Shown here: positions 31,042 through 37,646 of the stretch, one piece after another
Layout: each line of letters opens with the position of its first letter
Numbering within the stretch: position 1 is the stretch's first letter
Source of the DNA: JAIVGV01 sp031425275
GTDB taxonomy: Bacteria > Acidobacteriota > Blastocatellia > Pyrinomonadales > Pyrinomonadaceae
Length of the DNA: 37,646 nt
Direction: 5' to 3'
Assembly (NCBI GenBank): GCA_031425275.1
Contig: JANPJA010000160.1
Span: 1-37,646 of the forward strand
Notes under the pieces: generated by a model
Databases searched by the model: none
What the model saw: only the letters and a program-made list of their open reading frames with translations
Told to the model about the DNA's origin: nothing
Made by a program: the position numbers and the translations under genes

Positions 31042-32937
31042 ATGAAGAAGTTGTCACTGCTTCTCGGACTCCTGCTGACCTGCGCGCTCGGGACGGGCGC
31101 GGCGGCGCAGACCACCGCCCGCCGTCCCGCACTGCCGCGGGCGGTAGAGGACGTGCACTCGTACTCGAACCCCGGCGAGGTGCGTGTCCGCCACGTCGAT
31201 CTCGACTGGGACGTGTTGTTCGACCAGAAGATACTCAAAGGGACTTCGACGCTCACGGTCGAGCGCGTCGGCCGGAACAATCGCGCCCCGCTCGTCCTCG
31301 ACACGCGCAACCTCGGCGTCACGCGCGTCGAGACTTCCGCCGACGGCGCGGCGTGGGCCGAGGCGCGCTTCACGGTCGGCGCGGCCGACGCGATCCTGGG
31401 CGCGCCGCTCACCGTCGAACTGCCGGCCCGCGTGTCGAGAGTCCGCGTCCATTACACGACCAGCCCGGCCGCGTCGGGCTTGCAGTGGCTCGAACCGGCG
31501 CAGACTGCCGGGAAGCGTCGGCCCTTCATGTTCACGCAATCGCAGGCCATCCACGCGCGCAGTTGGATCCCTTTGCAGGACACGCCGCAGGTGCGCGTCA
31601 CCTACACGGCACGCGTGCGCACGCCGCGCGACCTGCTCGCCGTGATGAGCGCGGACAACGACGGCGCGGCGCGGCGCGACGGCGACTACTCTTTCCACAT
31701 GCGGCAGCCGATCCCCTCATACCTGATCGCGCTCGCCGTCGGCGACCTGAGCTTCCGCTCGATGGGCCGCCGCACGGCCGTCTATGCCGAGCCGTCCGTG
31801 GTCGAGCGCGCGGCCCGCGAGTTCGCCGACACCGAGCGGATGGTCGCCGCCGCCGAGCGGCTCTACGGGCCGTACCGCTGGGGCCGCTACGACATCCTCG
31901 TGCTGCCGCCCTCGTTCCCCTTCGGCGGGATGGAGAACCCGCGCCTGACGTTCGCCACGCCGACCGTCATCGCGGGCGATAAAAGTTTAGTCTCGCTCAT
32001 CGCGCACGAGCTGGCGCACTCGTGGTCGGGCAACCTCGTGACGAACGCGACGTGGCGCGACTTCTGGCTCAACGAAGGCTTCACGACCTATCTCGAACGG
32101 CGCATCCTCGAAGAAGTTTACGGGCGCGAGCGCGCGCAGATGGAGGCCTCGCTCGGCCGCCGCAAGCTCGACGAAGAGATCGAGTCGCTCGCGGATCGCG
32201 ACGAGATTCTGCACGTCGAACTCAAGGGCCGCGACCCGGACGACGGCTTCACGCAAATCCCTTACGAGAAGGGCGCGCTCTTCCTGCGCCAACTCGAAGA
32301 GACTTTCGGGCGCGCGCGCTTCGACCCGTTCGTCCGCGCCTACTTCGACACGCACGCCTTCCAGAGCATCACGACCGAGGACTTCACGCGCTACCTGCGG
32401 CAAAACCTGCTCCGCCGCCAGCCGCGGCTGGCCGCGCGCGTGCCCCTGGAGGAATGGATCGAAAGCGCGGGCCTGCCGGCGAACGCGCCGATCCCGCAGT
32501 CCGACGCCTTCGCGCGCGTCGAGGCTCAGGCCGCGCGCTGGCGGCGGGGCGAGATTCGCGCCGAAGGGATCGAGACGCGCGCGTGGACGACGCACGAGTG
32601 GCTCCACTTCCTGACTTCGCTGCCCGCGACGTTGGAGCGGGCGCAGCTCGACGAGCTTGATCGCGCGTTCAAGCTCACGCGCTCCGGCAACTCGGAAGTC
32701 TCGTTCCAGTGGTTGATCATGTCGATCAAAAACCGTTACGAGCCGGCCTACCCGCGGCTCGAAGAATTCTTGACGACCATCGGCCGCCGCAAGTTCATCA
32801 AGCCGCTCTACGAGGAGTTGGCGAAGACGCCGGAGGGCCGCGAGCGCGCCGTCGGCATCTACCGCCGCGCCCGCCCGGGTTATCACCCGATAGCCGTCGC
32901 GTCGATTGATCCGATCTTGAAGTGGCAAAACCCCTGA
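31042..32937 (+). CDS. Secreted M1-family metallopeptidase, leukotriene-A4-hydrolase-like
   Basis: A zinc aminopeptidase of 631 residues with a signal peptide (KKLSLLLGLLLTCALGTGAAAQ). It has GGMEN (about 295-299) for substrate N-terminus recognition and the HELAH zinc site with His322 and His326. The third ligand Glu follows after the usual 18 residues, in LNEGFTTYLE. The size and the all-helical C-terminal domain (EWLHFLTSLP, LEEFLTTIGRRKFIKPLYEEL) resemble LTA4H and aminopeptidase B rather than bacterial PepN, which is longer. It should trim N-termini of peptides in the periplasm. ATG 31042 is chosen over GTG 31036 by the GGAG spacing. Confidence 0.94.
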   Translation: MKKLSLLLGLLLTCALGTGAAAQTTARRPALPRAVEDVHSYSNPGEVRVRHVDLDWDVLFDQKILKGTSTLTVERVGRNNRAPLVLDTRNLGVTRVETSADGAAWAEARFTVGAADAILGAPLTVELPARVSRVRVHYTTSPAASGLQWLEPAQTAGKRRPFMFTQSQAIHARSWIPLQDTPQVRVTYTARVRTPRDLLAVMSADNDGAARRDGDYSFHMRQPIPSYLIALAVGDLSFRSMGRRTAVYAEPSVVERAAREFADTERMVAAAERLYGPYRWGRYDILVLPPSFPFGGMENPRLTFATPTVIAGDKSLVSLIAHELAHSWSGNLVTNATWRDFWLNEGFTTYLERRILEEVYGRERAQMEASLGRRKLDEEIESLADRDEILHVELKGRDPDDGFTQIPYEKGALFLRQLEETFGRARFDPFVRAYFDTHAFQSITTEDFTRYLRQNLLRRQPRLAARVPLEEWIESAGLPANAPIPQSDAFARVEAQAARWRRGEIRAEGIETRAWTTHEWLHFLTSLPATLERAQLDELDRAFKLTRSGNSEVSFQWLIMSIKNRYEPAYPRLEEFLTTIGRRKFIKPLYEELAKTPEGRERAVGIYRRARPGYHPIAVASIDPILKWQNP

Positions 32938-33000
32938 ACGGGTAAGCGCGAAGCACTCGAACAAGACCGGGTGTGATAGCGATATGCCATTGGACGAATC

Positions 33001-33099
33001 TCTCTGCGCCCCCTCCGCGTCCTCTGCGCCTCCGCGGTTAATGCTGGTGAGTCAGGCGTTCACCGCGGAGACGCAGAGGACGCGGAGGGGGCGCAGAGA
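33001..33099. repeat. Inverted nonamer-repeat cassette, CGCAGAGGA family
   Basis: The left arm (about 33001-33038) and right arm (about 33062-33099) pair over some 37 bp with one mismatch around a 25-bp loop. Units are about 9 bp, such as GCAGAGGAC and GCGGAGGGG. It is the longest near-perfect hairpin in the window. Confidence 0.93.
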
Positions 33100-33137
33100 A
33101 AATACAAGTTTAATTGCACGAACATACCGACGGGCGG

Positions 33138-33824
33138 GTGAAAAACTTGGACGAAGTGATTAGATTGAGCGCGGAAGAGGCGCGGGTCGTCGGCTCGCTG
33201 ATGGAAAAGCAGGTGACGACGCCGGAGTATTACCCGCTGACCATGAACGCGCTCGTCAATGCGTGCAACCAGATATCGAACCGTGACCCCGCCGTCTCCT
33301 ACGACGAGCGCGTGGTCTCTTACGCGCTCGAAGAGTTGCGCGAGAAGAAGCTCGCGCGCGAAGTGCGCACGGCCGACGGGCGCGTGCCCAAGTACCGGCA
33401 GGTGATCGAAGAGGTCTATCCGCTCTCGCGCGCCGAGGCGGCGGTTCTGTGCGTGCTGCTGCTGCGCGGGCCGCAGACGGCGGGCGAACTGCGCGCGCGC
33501 ACCGAACGCCTCTACCCGTTCTCCGACATCTCGTTCGTCGAAGCGACGCTCGAAGGGCTGGCCGAAGGGGCGGACGCGCGCCCGCCGCTCGTCGTCAAAC
33601 TCCCGCGCCAGACGGGACGCAAGGAGTCGCGTTACGCGCACCTGCTCTCCGGCCCGGTCGAGGCGGACGAGACCCCGGAGCGCGGCGAGACGGGCGCGAG
33701 GTCTTCGGCGCGCGGCGCGGGCGACGAGCGCGCGGCGCGGCTCGAAGAAGAGGTGCGCGCGTTGCGCGCCGGGATGGAAGAGTTGCGGCGCGAGTTCGCG
33801 GAGTTCAGAAAGCAGTTCGAGTGA
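33138..33824 (+). CDS. YceH/UPF0502 (DUF480) family protein
   Basis: About 228 residues. The family signature LSAEEARVVGSLMEKQVTTPEYYPLTMNALVNACNQ lies at the N-terminus, and a second winged-helix-like unit follows (LSRAEAAVLCVLLLRGPQTAGELRAR, then KESRYAHLLSG). The C-terminal 60 residues form a charged Glu/Arg-rich coiled coil (ARLEEEVRALRAGMEELRREF), as in other members. The two winged helices suggest DNA or protein binding; the function of the family is not established. Start choice is uncertain. The GTG at 33138 follows GGGCGG, and a TTG at 33114 lies nearer the repeat cassette. The SET-domain gene follows after 31 bp. Confidence 0.88.
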   Translation: MKNLDEVIRLSAEEARVVGSLMEKQVTTPEYYPLTMNALVNACNQISNRDPAVSYDERVVSYALEELREKKLAREVRTADGRVPKYRQVIEEVYPLSRAEAAVLCVLLLRGPQTAGELRARTERLYPFSDISFVEATLEGLAEGADARPPLVVKLPRQTGRKESRYAHLLSGPVEADETPERGETGARSSARGAGDERAARLEEEVRALRAGMEELRREFAEFRKQFE

Positions 33825-33855
33825 GACGCGCTTTGCGCGGGGAGGGACGAAGTTG

Positions 33856-34326
33856 ATGGGTAAGAGTGCGGCGACGATTTCGCGCGCGGGCGACGCGGCC
33901 GGGGCGGGTGGCGACATTGCGCCGGGGTTGCGCGTCGGCAAGTCGGAGATCGACGGGCGGGGCTGCTTCGCGGCGCGCGCTTTCCGCAAGTGGGAGAAGA
34001 TCGCGGAGCTGGCGGGCGAGCGCGTCTCGCGGGTCGAGGCGGCGCGGCGGATGCGCGGCAAGCGGCGGCTCCACATCTGCGCGGTCGATTCCTACTGGGG
34101 CATCGACGGCTCGCGCGGCGGCAACGGCTCCGAGTTCGTCAACCACTCGTGCCGTCCCAACTCGTTCGTCCGCATTCTCCACGGCCACGTCCTGTTCTTC
34201 GCCCTGCGCGACATCGAGGAGGGCGAGGAGATCACGCTCGACTACGTCGAGTCGTACCACCCGGACGACTACGGCTGCCGCTGCGGCGCGGCGGGCTGCC
34301 GCGGCACGATCAACGTGGGGAAATAG
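33856..34326 (+). CDS. SET-domain protein with post-SET cysteines
   Basis: A 156-residue protein with a SET lysine-methyltransferase-type fold. It has the GRGCFAARAFRKWEKIAEL start, the central catalytic-site pair SEFVNHSCRPNS and GEEITLDYVESYHPDDYGC, and a post-SET cluster CRCGAAGCRG that can hold zinc next to the active site. Bacterial SET proteins methylate cellular or ribosomal proteins, or act on host histones in pathogens; the target here is unknown. GGAGGG lies 9 bases before the ATG. It probably shares a transcript with the YceH-like gene. The TAG stop is part of a GCTGTTA repeat arm. Confidence 0.88.
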   Translation: MGKSAATISRAGDAAGAGGDIAPGLRVGKSEIDGRGCFAARAFRKWEKIAELAGERVSRVEAARRMRGKRRLHICAVDSYWGIDGSRGGNGSEFVNHSCRPNSFVRILHGHVLFFALRDIEEGEEITLDYVESYHPDDYGCRCGAAGCRGTINVGK

Positions 34327-34487
34327 CTGTTAGCTGTTAGCGATTAGCTGTTAGCCGGAGGGTTGGCGGCGAGTAGCGATTAGCCGGACGGTTGGTGGCG
34401 AGTAGAAATAAGGCGGGGGCGGCTCAAGTGAGCCGCCCCCGCCTTCAGTTTTAGCTAACAGCTAACGGCTAACCGCTAACAGCTTTC
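34322..34487. repeat. Inverted heptad-repeat cassette, GCTGTTA family, with internal direct repeat and terminator
   Basis: The left arm (about 34323-34356) includes the stop codon of the SET gene. The right arm (about 34451-34486) has GCTAACA/GCTAACG/GCTAACC units. Between them are a 25-bp direct repeat (34352-34376 and 34381-34405, two mismatches) and a strong terminator hairpin. Confidence 0.9.
34410..34445. terminator. Bidirectional intrinsic terminator inside the repeat cassette
   Basis: A perfect 16-bp stem (34410-34425 with 34430-34445) encloses the 4-base loop AAGT. The AAGGCGGGG core is like that of the terminator at 4801-4853, another convergent junction. It lies between the SET gene and the convergent DUF4214 gene. 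Confidence 0.88.
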
Positions 34488-34488
34488 A

Positions 34489-36792
34489 CTAGCTCGCGCC
34501 GAAACGCTGGCGGTACTCGACGGAGTTGACGAAGCCGTTGACCATCGTGCGGAAGGCCGTGGGGTTGGCGTTGAGGAAGTTAAGCCATGCGTTGAAGCCG
34601 GCCGATTCGGGGTTGCGGCGCAGGTAGCCGAAGTACTGCGCGAGGACGAAGGCGCGGTTGAACGTGGGGATGTGCTGCACGAACAGCGGCGAGTCAACGA
34701 TGTCCGCCAAGACCCGCGCGCGCGTCTTCGTGGCCGCGTTCAGATCGGCGACGAGTTGGTCGCGGGTCGCGGCCGGGAAGGTGACGCCCGTGTTCAGGAT
34801 CAGCCGATCCACGTACTGCGCGTTGGTCAGCGAGTCGAGCGTGGCGCGGAACTCGTTGCGCGTCGCGAGGTCGGCGGTGAAGGCGGCCCGCAGGGCGTTC
34901 GACTCTTCGGGCGTCGCGCCGTTCAGGCGGGAGAGGTCGCCCATGAACTCGCCGTAGAGCGGGTCGCGCCCGTAGGCGGCGCGGTAGGCGCGGATGATGA
35001 AGTAGCCGCGGTTCTGGAACTCCGGCGAGTTGAAGAACGCGGCGGAGACCTCTACGCGGCCACACGCCGCGACGCCCGACGCGCAGTTGTTGAGCACGGC
35101 AACCCACAAGTCGAAGCCCGTCACTTCGGGCTCGCGGCCGAGGAAGTCGAGATAGTGCTGGCGGACGAAGAATGCGTTGTCGTCGATGGGGTTGGTGACG
35201 GCCGGGGCCACGTCGTTGTCCGTGATGGTCAGCACGGCCATGTTCGGGGTGCCTAATCCGACGCCCGCGCCGGTCGGGTTGGAGAGGGCGATATCAACCG
35301 TCTCGGTGCCCTCGACGAAGAGGTCGTTGACGAGCGGGATGCGGAAGGTCTTCGAGGTCTCGCCGGGGGCGAAGCGGAGCGTGCCGACGGCGATCTCGTA
35401 GTCGGTTTTCTGGTTGGCGTGGCCGGGTTTGCTCTCGTCGTAGGTGGAGTAGTTGACGCTGGCCGCGCCCGAGGCGTTGCCCGAGCGCGTGGCCGTGATC
35501 TGGATGCTGCCGTTGGACTCGCCGATCCCGTAGGCGTCGGAGCTGAACTGGATGAGCGAGGTCGCGCTGGCCGTGGTGGGCTTGAGCGAGCCGAAGAGTC
35601 CGTGCTCCTCGCGGGCGGGGCCGGCGGCGAAGTAGAGCGTGTTAACGTCGCCGCCGTTGCCGCCGTTGCCGAAGACGATGGCCCACAGCTCGTCAATCTC
35701 GATGCCGTTGCCGCTCTCGTCCTGAATCGTGCCGAGGAACGCCCCGGTCGTCGGATTAAAGGCGTGGATGCTCGGGTTGCCGCGCCCGAAGTTGCCGACG
35801 AGGAGCGCGCCGCCGAAGATGCCGAAGGACGCGGGCGCGACGACCACGCCCCACGGGGCGTTGAGCGGGCCGTTGTTGATCCCGAACGTGAGATCGCGGA
35901 CGCCGTTCAGGTTGAACCGGCGGACGAAGCCGTTGCCGACGCCCTCGGCGACGCGCCCGTCGGGGCCGACCTTCGCGTAGGCGACGTAGAGCGAGCTGCC
36001 GATCGCCTGAATGTTGTGGGGGTGATAAGTGTTCCCCGGCGTCGTCGGGATGGTCGGGTCGGCGAAGGGGAAAGAGGCCGCCGGCTGGAGGGCGTAGGAG
36101 CTGTTGAAAACGTCGATCCTGCCGTTGGCGAAGTCGGCGGCGTAGAGGAAGTTGCCCGCGCCGTTGTTGCCGATGGCGAGGCCCAGATAGACGTGCGGGG
36201 CGGGACTGTTGGGAGGGTGCGCCGCGATGACGCCGGTGGTCGAGCCGGCGGCCGGGGCGTTCGGGTCCCAGCCCACGATGTTGCCCGTGATCGAGGCGAA
36301 GATGAAATTCGCCCCGCAGGGCGGGCTGGCGCACGGGCCGGGGAGGACGAATTCGCTCGCCGTCGGGTTGGCGACCGTCCCCGTCGGCAGGCCGCCGGGG
36401 ATGGTGATGAACGGCATGTTGGGCTGCTTGAAGAAGGGGACGCTGCCCACGTCGCCGCGGTAGAGCGACGAGGTGCTGGTGCCGGTGTTGGCGATCCAGA
36501 AGGGACTGGTCGCGGTCATCGAGATGCCCCACGGGTTGACTAAGAGCGGGTCTTCGATGAGGGCGAGTCCCGGCAGGTCGGAGACGAGGTTGGTCTGCCG
36601 GTAGGCCGAGCCGGGGGCGATGACGGGGATGGCGTCGGGCACGGCGACTTGATCGGCCGCCCCCTCTTGCGCGTGCGCCCCGTCGAAGACGGGCGCGGGC
36701 GTGCCGGCGAGCACGAGCGAACACAGCAACAGGGCCGCGACGAAGCCGGACATTTTCCGGGCGCGGCGTTGGGAACAGTTAGGGCGAAACAT
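34489..36792 (-). CDS. Secreted TIGR03118-family protein with Calx-beta and DUF4214 domains
   Basis: A 767-residue exported protein. The start is ATG 36792, with GGAGGT five bases upstream, giving a signal peptide (MSGFVAALLLCSLVLAG region, end near AHAQ). Residues about 75-400 match the TIGR03118 beta-propeller-like region (LVNPWGISMTATSPFWIANTGTSTSSLY, YHPHNIQAIG, FDPTTGAFLGT-type motifs). Residues about 410-510 are a Calx-beta domain (GETSKTFRIPLVNDLFVEGTETVDIALSNPTG, ITDND). Residues about 530-745 are DUF4214, with FVRQHYLDFLGREPEVTGFDLWVAVLN and repeated YRAAYGRDPLY. It is probably a surface or secreted adhesin-like protein; calcium binding by the Calx-beta domain is possible. No membrane anchor is seen. 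Promoter at 36985-37014. Confidence 0.92.
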   Translation of the reverse strand: MFRPNCSQRRARKMSGFVAALLLCSLVLAGTPAPVFDGAHAQEGAADQVAVPDAIPVIAPGSAYRQTNLVSDLPGLALIEDPLLVNPWGISMTATSPFWIANTGTSTSSLYRGDVGSVPFFKQPNMPFITIPGGLPTGTVANPTASEFVLPGPCASPPCGANFIFASITGNIVGWDPNAPAAGSTTGVIAAHPPNSPAPHVYLGLAIGNNGAGNFLYAADFANGRIDVFNSSYALQPAASFPFADPTIPTTPGNTYHPHNIQAIGSSLYVAYAKVGPDGRVAEGVGNGFVRRFNLNGVRDLTFGINNGPLNAPWGVVVAPASFGIFGGALLVGNFGRGNPSIHAFNPTTGAFLGTIQDESGNGIEIDELWAIVFGNGGNGGDVNTLYFAAGPAREEHGLFGSLKPTTASATSLIQFSSDAYGIGESNGSIQITATRSGNASGAASVNYSTYDESKPGHANQKTDYEIAVGTLRFAPGETSKTFRIPLVNDLFVEGTETVDIALSNPTGAGVGLGTPNMAVLTITDNDVAPAVTNPIDDNAFFVRQHYLDFLGREPEVTGFDLWVAVLNNCASGVAACGRVEVSAAFFNSPEFQNRGYFIIRAYRAAYGRDPLYGEFMGDLSRLNGATPEESNALRAAFTADLATRNEFRATLDSLTNAQYVDRLILNTGVTFPAATRDQLVADLNAATKTRARVLADIVDSPLFVQHIPTFNRAFVLAQYFGYLRRNPESAGFNAWLNFLNANPTAFRTMVNGFVNSVEYRQRFGAS

Positions 36793-36984
36793 TCGATACC
36801 TCCAGTGTGATGAACGATAAACGGCGGACACGGCAGATCACCTCGTCGGGGCGGCCCGGTGCGGCGCGCGGGCGGAAGTGTTATGCGTTTCGGATAGTGT
36901 GGCGACTCATCTCGCAAGGCGCGTGCGAGGCGCGGCACGGAGGAGAGTTCAAAGGGCCTTAGGCTCGGGGGACTGAGCGCAGAG

Positions 36985-37014
36985 TCTATATCCCGCAACG
37001 GGAAGCGCTGTCAA
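36985..37014 (-). promoter_or_regulatory. Promoter of the DUF4214 protein gene
   Basis: A minus-strand TTGACA (37014-37009) is followed after 18 bp by TATAGA (36990-36985). The predicted leader is long, about 185 nt to the ATG at 36792, so the 5' UTR may carry a regulatory structure. No known riboswitch was recognised in it. Confidence 0.6.
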
Positions 37015-37024
37015 GATGTTTTAA

Positions 37025-37078
37025 GCGCGCCCGGCCGCCGCGGCCACCCCGCGCCGGGGCGGCTCCGCGCGGGCGCGC
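37025..37078. repeat. GC-rich inverted repeat upstream of the RidA gene
   Basis: A perfect 9-bp stem (37025-37033 with 37070-37078), all G and C, with further internal pairing potential. It lies immediately before the -35 element at 37084 and is not a heptad cassette. Confidence 0.5.
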
Positions 37079-37083
37079 ATGGT

Positions 37084-37120
37084 TTGATCGTCACCCCGTC
37101 CGAAAGTATCCTGAGAGACA
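37084..37120 (+). promoter_or_regulatory. Promoter abutting the RidA start
   Basis: TTGATC (37084-37089), 17 bp, TATCCT (37107-37112), then seven bases to the ATG at 37120. Initiation would fall at the start codon. GAGAGA between -10 and ATG resembles a Shine-Dalgarno sequence but would not be transcribed from this promoter. Confidence 0.6.
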
Positions 37121-37506
37121 TGGAAATCAGAACCGTACTCACGCCGAACGCGCCGACGCCGGGCGGGCACTACTCGCAGGCCGTCGTCTATAACGGGTTG
37201 GTCTTCGTCGCCGGCCAACTCTCCATCGACCCGCTGACGGGCGAGCGGAAGCTCGGCTCGGTCGGGGAGCAGACCGAGCAGGCGCTCCAGAACGTGGCCG
37301 CGATCCTCAAAGCGGCCGGCAGTGATTTGAGCCGGGTGTTGAAGATGAACGTGTACGTCTCCGACATCGAGCTGTGGGGCGCGGTCAACGAGGTGTACGC
37401 GCGGGTGTTGGGCGATCACCGCCCGGCGCGCGCCGTCATCCCGACGCGAGAACTGCACTACGGGTTCCTCGTCGAGATCGACGCCGTCGCCGCCACGGAC
37501 GAGTAA
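37120..37506 (+). CDS. RidA-family (YjgF/UK114) reactive-intermediate deaminase
   Basis: A 128-residue protein of the RidA/YjgF/UK114 family, trimeric enzymes that hydrolyse reactive enamine/imine intermediates such as 2-aminoacrylate. Family blocks are GHYSQAVVYNGLVFVAGQL, QTEQALQNVAAILKAAG, LSRVLKMNVYVSDIELWGAVNEVY and HRPARAVIPTRELHYGFLVEIDAVA. The Arg of PARAV at about 104 corresponds to the substrate carboxylate-binding Arg, and the Glu of EIDAVA to the catalytic-site Glu. The start is ATG 37120. A TTG at 37084 would add 12 residues and lies in the promoter. It is followed by a heptad cassette at the window end. Confidence 0.94.
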   Translation: MEIRTVLTPNAPTPGGHYSQAVVYNGLVFVAGQLSIDPLTGERKLGSVGEQTEQALQNVAAILKAAGSDLSRVLKMNVYVSDIELWGAVNEVYARVLGDHRPARAVIPTRELHYGFLVEIDAVAATDE

Positions 37507-37507
37507 G

Positions 37508-37646
37508 TCCGATTGCGGATTGCGGAATGCGGATTGCGGAATCAAAGGGCCGGGCCTCGTCCTCTGAACGGTAGCGAGCCGCCTTCCCAAAATCCGCAAT
37601 CCGCAATCCGCAATCCGCAATCCGCAATCCGCAATGCGCAATGTCC
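37508..37646. repeat. Inverted heptad-repeat cassette, GATTGCG family
   Basis: The left arm (37511-37543) has GATTGCG/GAATGCG units, and the right arm (about 37591-37643) has about seven AATCCGC units ending in AATGCGC. The cassette is cut by the window end, so the flanking gene is not seen. Confidence 0.9.

Noticed and set aside
1..37646. The tandem repeats as CRISPR arrays
   Set aside because: Units are 7-9 bp without spacers between them, arms are inverted, and no cas gene is present.
1372..37646. The cassettes as MITEs or insertion-sequence remnants
   Set aside because: Arms are tandem units rather than conserved terminal repeats, different loci have different unit sequences, and I see no target-site duplications or transposase. 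Mobility of another kind is not excluded.

Overview
The window is a strongly GC-rich bacterial chromosome segment with housekeeping content. It has no rRNA, tRNA, transposase, phage or CRISPR signal. Several traits together suggest an Acidobacteriota member of the Blastocatellia type: a secreted TIGR03118/Calx-beta/DUF4214 protein, a leukotriene-A4-hydrolase-like M1 peptidase with a signal peptide, a TamB/Omp85/SurA-like cluster with Gram-negative outer-membrane logic, and spacers full of short tandem repeats. This placement is inference from content, not a phylogenetic result.

Layout. 1-4.9 kb: an HU-type DNA-binding protein (minus) diverges from signal peptidase I (lepB), followed by a membrane TPR protein, carA and two VOC (glyoxalase-fold) proteins. 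4.9-8.8 kb (minus): an AI-2E-type permease, a PilZ-like protein and acetyl-CoA synthetase (acs). 8.9-10.9 kb: a secreted M19 dipeptidase converges on an almost pure Gly/Ser protein. 11.3-27.6 kb: ten consecutive plus-strand genes: hemW, threonine aldolase, cmk, riboflavin synthase, a five-helix membrane protein, a RibB protein whose GTP cyclohydrolase II half has lost its zinc cysteines, tamB, an Omp85 barrel protein, a SurA-like chaperone and a patatin-like lipase. 27.7-30.7 kb: acpS and pgeF start head to head with overlapping 5' ends, then a stand-alone DsbD-alpha-like protein and rlmN (minus). 31.0-34.3 kb: M1 aminopeptidase, a YceH-family protein and a SET-domain protein. 34.5-37.5 kb: the DUF4214 protein (minus) and a RidA-family protein.

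The most unusual feature is in the spacers. Sixteen junctions carry an inverted pair of tandem short repeats (period 7 bp, or 9 bp in two loci) around a unique loop. The unit differs between loci (GCTGTTA, CAGTTGT, GTGACAG, CTGAGTA, TCAGATG, GATTGCG, TTTTCAG, ATGAACG), but the two arms of one locus usually match each other. The arms commonly run from the stop codon of one gene to the start codon of the next. In places they supply the stop codon or last codons, and they often occupy the place where a Shine-Dalgarno sequence would be. Genes without a cassette in front more often show a good Shine-Dalgarno sequence or a promoter right at the start codon. This coherent, repeated architecture is the best candidate for an undescribed system here.
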